Below are positions 16,536 to 27,527 of a stretch of 64,000 bases of DNA, piece after piece (the first letter of the stretch is position 1; the number at the start of each line of letters is the position of its first letter). The position numbers were made by a program, and so were the translations under genes. This DNA is from Streptobacillus felis. GTDB lineage: Bacteria > Fusobacteriota > Fusobacteriia > Fusobacteriales > Leptotrichiaceae. Below the pieces are notes generated by a model. It worked only from the letters and a program-made list of their open reading frames with translations, had not been told where the DNA came from and did not search any database. The DNA lies in the NCBI RefSeq assembly GCF_001559775.1, contig NZ_LOHX01000073.1:34436-98435 (forward strand). The letters are read 5' to 3'.

Positions 16536-17912
16536 ATGAAAATATATAATAGTTTAAATAATAAATTAGAAGAGTTTATACCAATAGAAAAAAATAAAGT
16601 TGGAATATATGTTTGTGGGCCAACTGTTTATAACTTTATACATTTTGGAAATTCTCGTCCTGTAATAGTATTTGATACTTTAGCAAGACATTTTATTAAT
16701 AAAGGGTATGAAGTAAATTTTGTTCAAAATTTTACAGATATTGATGATAAAATTATTAAAAGAAGTATAGAAGAAAATTTATCCTTTGAAGAAGTTTCTG
16801 AAAAATACATAAAAGAATTTATGAATGATATTCAAAAATTAAATATATTAAACATTGTTAAAAGACCAAGGGTTAGTGAATATATTCCTCAAATAATAAA
16901 AATGATAGAAAATTTAATAGATAATGGTTATGCTTATGTTTCTGGTGGAGATGTATTATTTAGAGTAAATAATTATTCAGATTACGGGAAATTATCTAAT
17001 CAAAAAATAGAAGATTTAAGTGTTGCTGTTAGAATAGATAAGAATGAAAAAAAAGAAAACCCCTTAGATTTTGTACTTTGGAAAGAGAAGAAGGACAACG
17101 AACCATTTTGGGATTCTCCTTTTTCAAAAGGAAGACCGGGATGGCATATAGAATGTTCAGCGATGAGCAAAGAATTTTTAGGTGATAATTTTGATATACA
17201 TGCTGGGGGTATAGATTTATTATTTCCTCATCATGAAAATGAAAGAGCACAAAGTATTTGTTCTTGTAATGAAAAATCAACATTTGCTAGATATTGGATG
17301 CATAATGGATTTTTAGAGATTAACGGAGAAAAAATGAGTAAATCTTTAGGTAACTTTATTACTCTAAAAGATGTATTAAAAAATTATTCTGGAGATATAG
17401 TTAGATTTTTTATGTTATCTACTCATTATAGAAAACCTATTAATTATTCTATAGAAAATTTAGAAATTTCAAAAAAGACTTTGCAGTCAATTATTGAGAA
17501 TATTTCTAGATACAAAAAAATAGACATAATTAATTCAAAAAATGATGATGATATAAAAGATTATATAAGAGAATTTGAAAATAATTTTAATTCAGCATTA
17601 GATGATGATTTAAATACCCCACTTGCTATTTCACAAATACACGATTTAATTAGAAAAGTAAATAAAAAATTAAGTGAAAATAGTTTTAAAGAATTAGAAT
17701 ATGTAATTAATATTTTGGAAAAATATATAAAAAATGTGTTAGGAATAGAGATGGAAATAGAAAAAAATGATGAGATAACTGAAAAATTAATAGAATTATT
17801 AAATAGTATAAGAGATGAAGCAAGATTTAATAAAAATTATGCATTATCTGATAAAATACGTGATGAATTACTAAAATTAGGTATAAAAACATCTGATAGA
17901 AAGGTAAAATAA
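16536..17912 (+). CDS. cysS: Cysteinyl-tRNA synthetase
   Basis: Class I aminoacyl-tRNA synthetase charging tRNA-Cys, 458 aa. The family opening YVCGPTVYNFIHFGNSRP contains the zinc Cys and the HIGH-equivalent HFGN. Further zinc ligands are in GWHIECSAM and the HHENE motif. The KMSKS loop is EKMSKSLGNF (about 266-275). C-terminal DALR-type helical domain. Its stop abuts the mreB start without a gap. Confidence 0.96.
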   Translation: MKIYNSLNNKLEEFIPIEKNKVGIYVCGPTVYNFIHFGNSRPVIVFDTLARHFINKGYEVNFVQNFTDIDDKIIKRSIEENLSFEEVSEKYIKEFMNDIQKLNILNIVKRPRVSEYIPQIIKMIENLIDNGYAYVSGGDVLFRVNNYSDYGKLSNQKIEDLSVAVRIDKNEKKENPLDFVLWKEKKDNEPFWDSPFSKGRPGWHIECSAMSKEFLGDNFDIHAGGIDLLFPHHENERAQSICSCNEKSTFARYWMHNGFLEINGEKMSKSLGNFITLKDVLKNYSGDIVRFFMLSTHYRKPINYSIENLEISKKTLQSIIENISRYKKIDIINSKNDDDIKDYIREFENNFNSALDDDLNTPLAISQIHDLIRKVNKKLSENSFKELEYVINILEKYIKNVLGIEMEIEKNDEITEKLIELLNSIRDEARFNKNYALSDKIRDELLKLGIKTSDRKVK

Positions 17913-18956
17913 ATGTTTAAAAAGAATTTTATAAAAAGAATTATTAGATCACTGAGAATAAATAAAAGTATATCAATAGATTTAGGTACAGCCAATATTT
18001 TAATTTATGATAAACAAGAAGATAAAATAGTATTAAATGAACCTTCAGTATTAGCTAGAGATAAAAAAACTGGGAAAGTAATAGCTGTAGGGAAAGATGC
18101 TAGAGAAATGCTTGGTAAAACACCAGATAGTATTGAAGCTATTAAACCTTTAAAAGATGGAGTTATAGCTGATTTAGATGCTACTAGAGAAATGTTATCA
18201 CATTTTATGTATAAAATTTATGGTAGCTCTATTTTTAAACCAGAAGTAATGATTTGTGTACCTTTAGAAGTTACACCTGTTGAAAGGAAAGCACTATTTG
18301 ATTCAGTAAGTGGGGCAAAAAAAATATATATAATTGAAGAAGGTAGAGCTGCAATTATTGGTTCAGGTATTGATATTTCTAAACCTGCAGGGAATATGGT
18401 TATAGATATAGGTGGAGGATCTACTGACGTTGCTATATTATCTTTAGATGAAGTAATTGCTTCTAAATCAATAAGAATAGCTGGAAATAAATTTGATGAA
18501 GATATAGTTAGATATGTTAGAAATAAATATAATTTATTAATAGGTGATAGAACTGCTGAATTAATAAAAAAAGAATTAGGTACAGCTTTATATGAAGAAA
18601 AACCAAGAGTAATGACTATTAAAGGTAGACAATTAGAAATACAAACACCAGTATCATTAGAAATTAACTCTAATGAAGTATATGAAGCTATTAAGTCATC
18701 TCTTTATTCTATTATAAATGCTACGAAAGAGGTTTTAGAAAAATCACCACCTGAATTAGCAGCAGATATACTGGATAATGGAATAGTAATGACAGGTGGA
18801 GGATCTATGATTAAAGATTTTACTACTTTAGTTGAAAAAGAAGTTAAAGTAAAAGTATATTTATCAGAACATCCACTTGATTCTGTAGTACTTGGCGGAG
18901 GAAGAGCTTTTGATAATAAAAATTTATTAAAAACATTACAAATGAGAGAGAATTAA
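17913..18956 (+). CDS. mreB: Rod-shape actin homologue MreB
   Basis: 347 aa cytoskeletal actin-fold ATPase that organises lateral wall synthesis; implies a rod-shaped cell. The basic, amphipathic N-terminus MFKKNFIKRIIRSLRINK is a plausible membrane-binding helix. Phosphate-1 motif SIDLGTANILI, connecting region IEEGRAAIIGSG (the usual EEPMAAAIG is altered), phosphate-2 MVIDIGGGSTDVA, adenosine motif NGIVMTGGGSMI. mreC and mreD do not follow; instead a holB-like gene begins one base after the stop. Co-transcribed with cysS. Confidence 0.95.
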   Translation: MFKKNFIKRIIRSLRINKSISIDLGTANILIYDKQEDKIVLNEPSVLARDKKTGKVIAVGKDAREMLGKTPDSIEAIKPLKDGVIADLDATREMLSHFMYKIYGSSIFKPEVMICVPLEVTPVERKALFDSVSGAKKIYIIEEGRAAIIGSGIDISKPAGNMVIDIGGGSTDVAILSLDEVIASKSIRIAGNKFDEDIVRYVRNKYNLLIGDRTAELIKKELGTALYEEKPRVMTIKGRQLEIQTPVSLEINSNEVYEAIKSSLYSIINATKEVLEKSPPELAADILDNGIVMTGGGSMIKDFTTLVEKEVKVKVYLSEHPLDSVVLGGGRAFDNKNLLKTLQMREN

Positions 18957-18957
18957 T

Positions 18958-19842
18958 ATGAATGTATTTGAAAATGAAATATTAAATTTAAAAAAAAGCG
19001 CTACTTTTTTACTTTATGCAGATAATAGAATTTCTTTATTAGATAAGGCAAAAGAATTTGCTAATTTATTAATAGTTGAAAACAGTAATGATATATTAAA
19101 TCATCCAGATGTATCATATTATTCTGATATAAAAATAAGTGATGTAAGAGATATTATTATTAGTTCTGTTGAAAGTCCATATATTTCTAATAAAAAAATA
19201 TATATTATAAATTCAATAGAAAATTCTAAAAAAGAGCCTTTAAATGCACTACTAAAAGTAATTGAAGAGCCTCCTAAAAATGTATATTTTATTCTTTTGA
19301 CAAGAAGACTTGAAATACTTGAAACTATAAAGTCAAGATCTATTATTTTAAATTTAAATTTATCTATAAATACTGATATAGTTAAAAATAATTTGTCTGT
19401 TTTTGATTTTTATGAAAATAATTTAGATTATTTAAACCTATATTTAGATAATGTTGATAAAATTGATATTAATATATATGAAATAGAAGAAATAGATGAA
19501 ATTTTTAGTTCAATTAAAAATATATTTGATGATAAAAATATATATTCTATAACTGCATATCAATGTGCAATTAGATATTTAATAGAAAATATTAAATTTA
19601 TGAAAAAATTAGATGTGTTGATGGTTAAAGAAAGACTTATGTCAATACTTTTAGTAAACAATGATAACAAGAAGACTAGAGAAAGAATAAAAATGTTTAT
19701 GAATACATGTATTAACAAATATTCTAAGTTAAAAAACGCAAGATATCTTGACAAACTTATTGAATATAAACTAGCTATTGATAACAATGTTAATATAAAA
19801 TTATTAATGTTTTTATTCATACATACTTTATCAAAAATTTAA
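18958..19842 (+). CDS. holB: DNA polymerase III delta'-like subunit
   Basis: 294 aa. The AAA+-like clamp-loader core is recognisable from IKISDVRDIIISSVESPYIS and KKIYIINSIENSKKEPLNAL followed by LKVIEEPPKNVYFILLT and KSRSIIL, which matches the delta' (HolB) sequence LLKxLEEPP...T. No Walker A and no zinc Cys cluster, as expected for a non-hydrolysing and here minimal delta'. The C-terminal third is divergent and Lys/Ile/Asn-rich. It is coupled to mreB (1 bp gap) and precedes murI. Weakly conserved overall, but the core motif makes the call good. Confidence 0.75.
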   Translation: MNVFENEILNLKKSATFLLYADNRISLLDKAKEFANLLIVENSNDILNHPDVSYYSDIKISDVRDIIISSVESPYISNKKIYIINSIENSKKEPLNALLKVIEEPPKNVYFILLTRRLEILETIKSRSIILNLNLSINTDIVKNNLSVFDFYENNLDYLNLYLDNVDKIDINIYEIEEIDEIFSSIKNIFDDKNIYSITAYQCAIRYLIENIKFMKKLDVLMVKERLMSILLVNNDNKKTRERIKMFMNTCINKYSKLKNARYLDKLIEYKLAIDNNVNIKLLMFLFIHTLSKI

Positions 19843-19859
19843 AGAAAATGGTGACAAAA

Positions 19860-20630
19860 ATGTCTATAGGAATATTTGACTCGGGTATGGGTGGAATAAC
19901 TGTATTAAATGAAATAAGGAAAAAATATCCAGAAATTGATATACATTTTTATGCAGATACAGCTAGACTACCTTATGGAGAAAAGACTAAAGAAGAAATA
20001 CTAAGATATTCGGAAGAAATAGTAGAATTTTTATTAAAGAAAAATGTTGAATTGATTGTTATTGCATGTAACACTGCAACTTCATTAGCATTAGATGAAA
20101 TAAAAAATAAAATTGATACAAACATTATAGGTGTAATAGAAGCGGGAGTAAATGGTGTAATAAATTTAAAAAGTAAAAATGTTGGATTAATTGCAACCAC
20201 AGCTACTGTAAAATCTAATAAATATGAAAAAGTGTTAAAAAATATTGATGAAAATATTTCTTTATATACACAACCTTGCCCCTTATTTGTTACAACGATA
20301 GAAAGTGGTGAAATAAAAGGGGAAAATATTGATAAATTAATAAATCAGTATGTGAATAATATAAGTAAAAATATAGATACTTTAATATTAGGATGCACAC
20401 ATTATTCTATAATAAAATCTTCAATAAAAAATATCTATAATAATTTAAATATTGTGGATCCTTCTGTTGAGATTATAAATATAATAGAAAAAAGAAATTT
20501 AATAAAAAATAAACATGAAAATTCGAGTACTAATTATTATGTTTCTGGAGAAAAGCAACAATTTAAAAATAATCTTAAAAAAATATTTTCAATAGAGACC
20601 GATAATATTTTTGAGATAAAAGGAGAATAA
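19860..20630 (+). CDS. murI: Glutamate racemase MurI
   Basis: Makes D-glutamate for peptidoglycan, 256 aa. N-terminal MSIGIFDSGMGGITVL, catalytic Cys in VIACNTATS (about 72-80) and second catalytic Cys in LILGCTHYS (about 176-184). I chose the ATG at 19860, which has ggtga 5 bases upstream and starts exactly at the family's N-terminus; an in-frame ATG at 19848 would add four residues. It lies close behind the holB-like gene in one transcript. Confidence 0.95.
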   Translation: MSIGIFDSGMGGITVLNEIRKKYPEIDIHFYADTARLPYGEKTKEEILRYSEEIVEFLLKKNVELIVIACNTATSLALDEIKNKIDTNIIGVIEAGVNGVINLKSKNVGLIATTATVKSNKYEKVLKNIDENISLYTQPCPLFVTTIESGEIKGENIDKLINQYVNNISKNIDTLILGCTHYSIIKSSIKNIYNNLNIVDPSVEIINIIEKRNLIKNKHENSSTNYYVSGEKQQFKNNLKKIFSIETDNIFEIKGE

Positions 20631-20631
20631 A

Positions 20632-21234
20632 ATGTATGAATATTTTGAAGGGGTAATAACAATTAAAAACTTAAATTATGTTGTTATAGATATAAATGGA
20701 GTAGGATATAAAATATATACTTCAATAAAAACTTATGATAAATTAAATTCGATAGGTAAAAAAGATAAACTTTTTATACATACTATAGTTAAAGAAGATG
20801 ATATATCTTTTTTTGGATTTAAAGATGAACTTGAAAGAAGCATATTTCTAGAATGTATTGCAATAAATGGAATAGGTGCCAAAAAAGCAATAGCAATTTT
20901 ATCAAATTTTGAATTTGAAGAACTAGCAGCTATAGCTTCTTCAAAAAACTTTAAGGAATTAGCTAAAGTTCCTGGTATAGGAATGAAAAAAGCTGAGAAA
21001 ATTATGGTGGATTTATCTGATAAATTAGAAGGTTTAAGAATATCTAAAACTGCAACAAGTCAAGAAATGCTTGAAATGTACAATAAAAAAGAGAATTTAA
21101 AATTAGCTCTAGAATCTTTAGGATATGAGAAAGTAAATGTAAGTAATTTAATTGAAGATAGCATGATAAAAGAATTAAATATGCAAGAATTAATAAAACT
21201 TGCATTATTGAATATTAATAAAAAGAAAAAGTAG
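20632..21234 (+). CDS. ruvA: Holliday junction DNA helicase subunit RuvA
   Basis: 200 aa junction-binding subunit of RuvAB. OB-fold domain 1 (YEYFEGVITIKNLNYVVIDINGVGYKI, region 2-28), two HhH motifs (LECIAINGIGAKKAIAIL and LAKVPGIGMKKAEKIMVDL), and a C-terminal domain III that binds RuvB (ALESLGYEKVNV). ruvB is not in the window. Spacing to murI is one base. Confidence 0.94.
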   Translation: MYEYFEGVITIKNLNYVVIDINGVGYKIYTSIKTYDKLNSIGKKDKLFIHTIVKEDDISFFGFKDELERSIFLECIAINGIGAKKAIAILSNFEFEELAAIASSKNFKELAKVPGIGMKKAEKIMVDLSDKLEGLRISKTATSQEMLEMYNKKENLKLALESLGYEKVNVSNLIEDSMIKELNMQELIKLALLNINKKKK

Positions 21235-21242
21235 GTGAAATT

Positions 21243-22148
21243 ATGAATTTATCATGGATATTGATAATAATTGGAGCTATGATGTGGGGTATAGATGGAG
21301 TATTATTAACACCACGTTATTTTCAATATGGGATATATAATGTGCTATTAATAGTATTTATTGCACATTTATTGCCTTTTATCTATATGTTGATTACAAA
21401 TAGAAAATATACACAAGATATAAAAAAAATTAAACCATTAGATATATTTTATTTTATATTAATAGCTTTATTTGGAGGAACTATAGGTACATTATCTATA
21501 GTAAAGGCATTACAATTAAGTGAATTTAATCCATATAGTTTAGTAATATTAATCCAAAAATCTCAACCAATTTTTGCGATATTATCAGCTTATATATTGT
21601 TAAAAGAAAAGATAACTAAAAAATTTAAAATAATATTTGTGATTTCATTATTATCATTATATTTTTTAACTTTTGGACTGAATAGTCCATTGAACATAGA
21701 GCTGAAATCTATATATCCAGCTTTATATTCGTTAATTGCTGCAATATCTTTTGGATTATCTACTACTTTTAGTAGGAAGGTTGCTGTTAAATTTAACGCA
21801 AATTTATCTACTTTTATTAGATTTATGTTTACATCAATAATTACTTTAATATTATTGTTAAAAAACTTTACACAAACTAAAACTGATATCATATATATTG
21901 CACAAAATAAGCAAATATTAATACTTGCATTGATAATATCAGTGTGGGGTATGATAGCTGCAAAGTTATACTATAAAGGACTACAAAAAACTAAGGCAAT
22001 TTATTCAACTATTTGTGAATTAGCCTTTCCATTAACATCAGTATTTATTGATATGTTTCTATTAGGAAATTATTTAGATCCAATAAGAATTACAGCTGGT
22101 TTAGTTTTATTAATTAGTATTGTTTATTTAAATACAAGCAATCAATAA
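21243..22148 (+). CDS. EamA/DMT-family transporter
   Basis: 301 aa with about ten hydrophobic segments arranged as two EamA repeats (about 5-140 and 155-300). Family-like features are the N-terminal [12 protein letters not shown], the conserved PxxAxLxAYxLLKEKIT region (about 108-123) ending repeat one, and the final [20 protein letters not shown]. Likely exporter or importer of a small metabolite; substrate not predictable. Sits between ruvA and uvrA on the same strand. Confidence 0.8.
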   Translation: MNLSWILIIIGAMMWGIDGVLLTPRYFQYGIYNVLLIVFIAHLLPFIYMLITNRKYTQDIKKIKPLDIFYFILIALFGGTIGTLSIVKALQLSEFNPYSLVILIQKSQPIFAILSAYILLKEKITKKFKIIFVISLLSLYFLTFGLNSPLNIELKSIYPALYSLIAAISFGLSTTFSRKVAVKFNANLSTFIRFMFTSIITLILLLKNFTQTKTDIIYIAQNKQILILALIISVWGMIAAKLYYKGLQKTKAIYSTICELAFPLTSVFIDMFLLGNYLDPIRITAGLVLLISIVYLNTSNQ

Positions 22149-22159
22149 GGAGTATAAAA

Positions 22160-24976
22160 ATGGAATATATTAAAATAAGAGGAGCTAGAGAACATAATCT
22201 TAAAAATATTGATATAGATATACCAAAGAATAAGTTTGTTGTAATTACAGGAGTTAGTGGAAGCGGAAAATCTTCACTTGCTTTTGAAACAATATATTCT
22301 GAGGGACAAAGAAGATATGTTGAGAGCTTGTCTGTTTATGCAAGACAATTTATAGGTCAAATGAAAAAACCAGAGTTAGATAGTATAGAAGGATTATCAC
22401 CAGCTATTTCTATAGAACAAAAATCAGTATCAAAAAATCCTAGATCTACAGTAGGTACTATGACTGAAATTTATGACTATATGAGATTATTATGGGGTCA
22501 TATAGGTAATGCTCATTGCCCAATATGTAATACTTTGGTAAAGAAACAAAGTATAGAAGAAATTACAAATGAAGTTTTTTCAAGATGTAGTGAAAAAGAT
22601 AAATTAATGTTTCTTTCACCTTTAGTTGTTGACAAAAAAGGAAGTTTTAAAAACCTATTTATTAATCTATCTAGACAAGGATATTTAAGAGCAAGAGTTG
22701 ATGGAGTTATTTATGAATTAGATGATACTATAGAACTTGATAAAAATAAAAGACATAGTATAGAATTAATAACAGATAGAATAGTTTTTAAAGAAGAAAA
22801 TATTTCAAGAATAAATGAAGCAATTGTAAATGCAACTAAATTATCTGAGGGAAATTTAATTGTTAATATTAATGGTGTAGATCATAAATACAGTGAGAAT
22901 TTTGTTTGTAGTAATCATCCGGAAATTTCTTTCCCTGAGATTAATCCTAGACTTTTTTCATTTAATGCACCTTATGGAGCATGTGAAGAATGTAATGGAC
23001 TAGGTTCATCTCTTGAAGTTAATATGGATGCAATATTAATAAATGATGAATTATCGATAAACGAAGGTGCATTATCTATAGTTGGAGGAAGTTCTCCAAC
23101 TTCATGGACATGGAAACTTTTTATGGCTTTTTTAGAAGGACATAATATAGACCCAAATATTCCTTTTAAAAATCTTAAAGATTACGAAAAAAATTTAATT
23201 TTTTATGGTAGTGATAAAGAATATCATTTTGCTATACATACAAAAGAATATAATTATGATGGTTTTAGAACATTTGAAGGGTTAATTAATCTTGTAAAAA
23301 GAAGACATAAAGAATCTATGAGTGAATCAAATAGAGAAGAGATACAAAATAGATATATGATAGAAACTAAATGTTCTAAATGTGCAGGTAAAAGATTAAA
23401 TGACACTGTACTTTCAATTACTATTAATGATAAAAGTATTATTGATGTAACTAATATGAGTATTGTAAATTCATTAGAATTTTTTGAAAATTTAAAATTA
23501 ACCGATAAAGAAAAACAAATTGCTGAGGAAATTTTAAAAGAGATAAAGAATAGACTTTCATTTTTAATTAATGTTGGACTTGATTATTTATCATTAGATA
23601 GGATGACTAAAACACTTTCTGGAGGAGAATCACAACGTATAAGACTTGCAACACAAATTGGGTCAAGGCTTACTGGAGTAATATATGTTTTAGATGAACC
23701 AAGTATAGGATTACATCAAAGAGATAATGATAAATTACTGAAAACTTTAAAAGATTTAAAAAATATAGGTAATACATTAATAGTTGTTGAACATGATGAA
23801 GATACTATGATAGAATCTGATTTTTTAATAGATATTGGACCTGGTGCAGGAAAGTTCGGAGGAGAAATTATTGCAAGTGGTACACCTGCTGATATAATAA
23901 ATGATGGTAAAACATTAACAGCTAAATATCTTAATAAAGAAATTCAGATTAATAAGACACAAAAAATTAGAAAATCTAATGAATATTTAAAAATTAATAA
24001 CTGTACTGGAAATAATCTAAAAAATGTAAATTTAAAAATACCATTAGGAATATTTACTGTTGTTACAGGTGTAAGTGGTAGTGGTAAATCTAGTTTAATA
24101 AATCAAACGCTTTACCCAATATTACACAATAGACTTAATGAAAAAACTTTATTTCCATTATCACATGGTAAAGTAGAGGGTATAGATAATGTAAAAAAAG
24201 TTATAAACATTGATCAAAGTCCTATAGGTAGAACTCCTAGGTCAAATACTGCTACATATACTAAAATATTTGATGATATTAGAGGATTGTTTTCAGAAAC
24301 TAACGATGCTAAAATAAGAGGATTTGATAAAGGTAGATTTTCTTTCAATGTAAAAGGTGGTAGATGTGAAACTTGTTCTGGAGCAGGTATAAATAAAATA
24401 GAAATGAACTTCTTACCAGATGTTTATGTTGAATGTGAAATGTGTAAAGGTAAAAGATATAACAAAGAAACTTTAGAAGTTAAATACAAAGGTAAAAATA
24501 TTTCTGAAGTATTAGATATGAGTGTTATAGATGCTTTTGAATTTTTTGAAGCAATTCCTTCACTTAAAAGAAAATTACAAACTTTAATAGATGTTGGAAT
24601 GGACTATATTTCACTTGGACAACCAGCTACAACACTTTCTGGAGGAGAAGCACAGAGAATAAAGCTTGCATCAGAATTATCTAAAGTTGCAAAAGAAGGT
24701 ACTATGTATATACTAGATGAACCAACAACTGGTTTACATTTTGAGGATGTAAGAAAACTATTGATAGTTTTAGATAGATTGGTTTCAAAGGGAAATAGTG
24801 TTGTTGTAATAGAGCATAATTTAGATGTTATTAAATGTGCTGATTATATTATAGATATAGGTCTTGAAGGTGGAGATAAAGGTGGATATATAGTTGTTGA
24901 AGGCACACCGGATAAAATAATGAAACATAAAGATTCATATACAGGTAAATTTTTAAAAAAACATATAAATAAATAG
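22160..24976 (+). CDS. uvrA: Excinuclease ABC subunit A
   Basis: 938 aa damage-recognition ATPase of nucleotide excision repair. Two ABC modules: first Walker [13 protein letters not shown] at about 31-42, second [12 protein letters not shown] in the C-terminal half. Signature segments [12 protein letters not shown] and [12 protein letters not shown]. Zinc fingers: CPICN..., C-x2-C near CEECNGLG with CSKCAGK, and the C-terminal CETCSGAG...[10 protein letters not shown]. Full length for the family. Confidence 0.97.
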   Translation: MEYIKIRGAREHNLKNIDIDIPKNKFVVITGVSGSGKSSLAFETIYSEGQRRYVESLSVYARQFIGQMKKPELDSIEGLSPAISIEQKSVSKNPRSTVGTMTEIYDYMRLLWGHIGNAHCPICNTLVKKQSIEEITNEVFSRCSEKDKLMFLSPLVVDKKGSFKNLFINLSRQGYLRARVDGVIYELDDTIELDKNKRHSIELITDRIVFKEENISRINEAIVNATKLSEGNLIVNINGVDHKYSENFVCSNHPEISFPEINPRLFSFNAPYGACEECNGLGSSLEVNMDAILINDELSINEGALSIVGGSSPTSWTWKLFMAFLEGHNIDPNIPFKNLKDYEKNLIFYGSDKEYHFAIHTKEYNYDGFRTFEGLINLVKRRHKESMSESNREEIQNRYMIETKCSKCAGKRLNDTVLSITINDKSIIDVTNMSIVNSLEFFENLKLTDKEKQIAEEILKEIKNRLSFLINVGLDYLSLDRMTKTLSGGESQRIRLATQIGSRLTGVIYVLDEPSIGLHQRDNDKLLKTLKDLKNIGNTLIVVEHDEDTMIESDFLIDIGPGAGKFGGEIIASGTPADIINDGKTLTAKYLNKEIQINKTQKIRKSNEYLKINNCTGNNLKNVNLKIPLGIFTVVTGVSGSGKSSLINQTLYPILHNRLNEKTLFPLSHGKVEGIDNVKKVINIDQSPIGRTPRSNTATYTKIFDDIRGLFSETNDAKIRGFDKGRFSFNVKGGRCETCSGAGINKIEMNFLPDVYVECEMCKGKRYNKETLEVKYKGKNISEVLDMSVIDAFEFFEAIPSLKRKLQTLIDVGMDYISLGQPATTLSGGEAQRIKLASELSKVAKEGTMYILDEPTTGLHFEDVRKLLIVLDRLVSKGNSVVVIEHNLDVIKCADYIIDIGLEGGDKGGYIVVEGTPDKIMKHKDSYTGKFLKKHINK

Positions 24977-24984
24977 GAGGAAAT

Positions 24985-26127
24985 ATGCACATCAATGAAG
25001 TAGTAAAGAATTTACAAATTTCAATTATTAGACAAATTTCGGCTAGAATGCCTGATTTTAAAAATGGTATCAATATGACTATAGGGGAACCAGGTAATGA
25101 TATACCTTATGAATTAAAAAAATATATGTCAGATATCACTTTAAATCAAAAAATTGGGTATACAAATACAGGTGGTGCTATAGAATATAGAGAGGCAGTT
25201 GCTAAATACTATAATAAACTTTATGGTTCAAATTATACTTGGAAAAATGCATTAGCAAATGCAGGATCTACTGAAGGTATATCATCATTTTTAAGAACTG
25301 TATTACAACCAGGTGACGAGGTAATTATGCCTACACCAACTTATCCTGGATATGAACCTAATATTTTATTAATGGATGCTAAACCTGTTTTTATAGATTT
25401 AAAACACGTTGATTTTGAATTAACAGCTGAAATTCTAGAACAATATATTACTCCAAAAACAAAGGTTATCATTTTAACTTATCCAAACAATCCAACTGGT
25501 ACAGTTATGCCTCTTGAAGAAATGGATAAGGTTGCTGAATTATTAAGAAAACACGAAATATATTTATTAAGTGATGAAATATATTCAGTACTTGCATTTG
25601 ATGAATATCATTCTTTTGCAAGATACACAGATTTAATTGATAAAATAGTAGTTATTAATGGTTTTTCTAAATCACATTCAATGACAGGGTATAGAGTAGC
25701 TTATACACTTGCATCTGAAGAAATTATTGATAATATGAATAAGGTAGGACAATATACTATGACTGGTGTTAATACAGTAGGACAATTAGGTGCAATTTAT
25801 GCCTGTGAGCATATTCCTACTAGGGAAGATGTTGTTGAAGTAAATAAAGCTAAATTAATACGTATGACTAAAGGATTAAGAGAAATAGGTTTTAAAGTAA
25901 TTGAGCCAAAAGGAGCTTTCTATTTATTTGTTGATTATACAATGTTTTCAGATAAAAATTCTCTTGATTTTGCCTTAGATGTATTAGAAAAAACTGAGTT
26001 AGGAATAGTTCCTGGTATTTGTTTCAATGTAGAAGGATTTTTTAGATTATCAGTTACTCAAAGTGATGATGTTATAGATGAGGCAATGGAAAGACTAAGA
26101 AAATATGTTGAGAATGAATGCAAATGA
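24985..26127 (+). CDS. PLP-dependent class I/II aminotransferase
   Basis: 380 aa fold-type I aminotransferase. Family motifs: NAGSTEGISSFLRTVLQPGDEV, PTYPGYEPN, the PNNPTG motif (LTYPNNPTGTV), DEIY, and the PLP lysine in GFSKSHSMTGYRVAY. Closest to AspC/PatA-like enzymes, including N-acetyl-diaminopimelate aminotransferases. The exact substrate cannot be told. Its end overlaps the methyltransferase gene by 4 bp (ATGA). Confidence 0.85.
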   Translation: MHINEVVKNLQISIIRQISARMPDFKNGINMTIGEPGNDIPYELKKYMSDITLNQKIGYTNTGGAIEYREAVAKYYNKLYGSNYTWKNALANAGSTEGISSFLRTVLQPGDEVIMPTPTYPGYEPNILLMDAKPVFIDLKHVDFELTAEILEQYITPKTKVIILTYPNNPTGTVMPLEEMDKVAELLRKHEIYLLSDEIYSVLAFDEYHSFARYTDLIDKIVVINGFSKSHSMTGYRVAYTLASEEIIDNMNKVGQYTMTGVNTVGQLGAIYACEHIPTREDVVEVNKAKLIRMTKGLREIGFKVIEPKGAFYLFVDYTMFSDKNSLDFALDVLEKTELGIVPGICFNVEGFFRLSVTQSDDVIDEAMERLRKYVENECK

Positions 26128-27515
26128 AAAAAGGTGAAATAATAAGCTTAAAAATATCTGGTATTGATTTTCCTTCTAAACCATATGGTTATTTAGAAAA
26201 TGATGAAAGAAAATGTTTTGCTAACATGAATGTAGTACCAGGTCAAACTATAAAAGCTAGTATAGGTAAGATAAAAAACAATAAAATAGAACTTAGAAAT
26301 ATAGAAATTGTTGATTCTGATGAAAATGTTTCTATACCATTTTGTAAAAAATTTAATACTTGTGGAGGTTGTACTTTTCAATACCTTAATTATGAAGAAC
26401 AGGCTAACCTTAAAGCAAAATTTGTATATAAATTAATAGAAAATAGTATAAAAAATAGAGCATATATTACTTTACCCGTTGTTACTATGGAAAAGAATAA
26501 AGAATATAGAAATAAAATGGAATTTAGTTTTGGTAATGAATTTAAAGATGGTCCAACTATTTTAGGATTACATAAAAAAAATTCGTTTCATGACATTGTT
26601 AATGTAAATGAATGTAAATTAATGGATGAAAATTTTAGAAATATAACTAAATTTACTAATTATTTTTTTTCAAGTAAAAATATACCTTTTTATCATAGAC
26701 TGACTCATATAGGATTTTTACGTAATTTAGTGATTAGAAAAGGTGAAAAAACAAGAGAACTTGGGGTTAATATTGTTACAACATCACAGGGAGATTTTTC
26801 TATTATTGAAGAATATAAAAATGGTTTACTTAAACTTGATTTAAATATGGAATTAAAATCTATTATTCATACAATAAATGATGATAAATCTGATTCTGTA
26901 AAAGCAGATAAAGAAATAATTTTACATGGTAGTAGAGATATTAGAGAAAAAATATTTGACTTATATTTCAAAATTAGTCCATATTCTTTTTTTCAAACTA
27001 ATTCCTTTGGTATTGAAAAGCTTTATCAACAAGTTATAGATAATTTAATATATATAACAAAAGAAGATGAAAAACCTATAGTATTTGATTTATTTAGTGG
27101 TACTGGAACTATAGGTCAAATTGTTGCTAAGTACTCAAAAGAGGTTTATGGTATAGAACTTATAGAGGAAGCAGTGATAAAAGCAAATGAAAATGCTGTA
27201 GAAAACGGGATTAAAAATGCCAAATTTATTGCAGGTGATGTTTTTGAAAAATTAAAAGTTTTAGATGATGAAAATATTAAACCTGATATAATAATAGTAG
27301 ATCCACCTAGAAGTGGAATAGGTGAAAAAACAATATTAAAATTAGTAGAATATAGCATAGATAATATAATATATGTATCATGTAATCCAAAAACTTTAGC
27401 AGATGATTTAAAGATATTTGAAGATAATGATTATATATTAAAAAGGCTTGTATGTGTTGATATGTTTGGTTATACACCTCATTTAGAAACTGTAGTCTTA
27501 TTATCTAAAATATAG
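26124..27515 (+). CDS. rlmD: RumA/RlmD-type RNA (uracil-5-)-methyltransferase
   Basis: 463 aa SAM-dependent RNA m5U methyltransferase; family members modify 23S rRNA U1939 or U747, and some modify tRNA U54. An N-terminal TRAM-like domain (about 1-65) is followed by an iron-sulfur cluster Cys pattern CKKFNTCGGC with a later C in NECKLM, SAM motif VFDLFSGTGTIGQI, DPPRSG and the catalytic-nucleophile motif YVSCNPKTLADDL. ATG at 26124 forms an ATGA overlap with the aminotransferase; another in-frame ATG at 26118 is possible. Which target it modifies is not decided by sequence. Confidence 0.88.
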   Translation: MKKGEIISLKISGIDFPSKPYGYLENDERKCFANMNVVPGQTIKASIGKIKNNKIELRNIEIVDSDENVSIPFCKKFNTCGGCTFQYLNYEEQANLKAKFVYKLIENSIKNRAYITLPVVTMEKNKEYRNKMEFSFGNEFKDGPTILGLHKKNSFHDIVNVNECKLMDENFRNITKFTNYFFSSKNIPFYHRLTHIGFLRNLVIRKGEKTRELGVNIVTTSQGDFSIIEEYKNGLLKLDLNMELKSIIHTINDDKSDSVKADKEIILHGSRDIREKIFDLYFKISPYSFFQTNSFGIEKLYQQVIDNLIYITKEDEKPIVFDLFSGTGTIGQIVAKYSKEVYGIELIEEAVIKANENAVENGIKNAKFIAGDVFEKLKVLDDENIKPDIIIVDPPRSGIGEKTILKLVEYSIDNIIYVSCNPKTLADDLKIFEDNDYILKRLVCVDMFGYTPHLETVVLLSKI

Positions 27516-27527
27516 AGAGGAAGTAAA

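Noticed and set aside
24849..25073. Minus-strand frame of 74 codons across the uvrA-aminotransferase junction
   Set aside because: Antisense shadow rich in Leu/Tyr/Ile from AT-rich codons; no ribosome site or motif.
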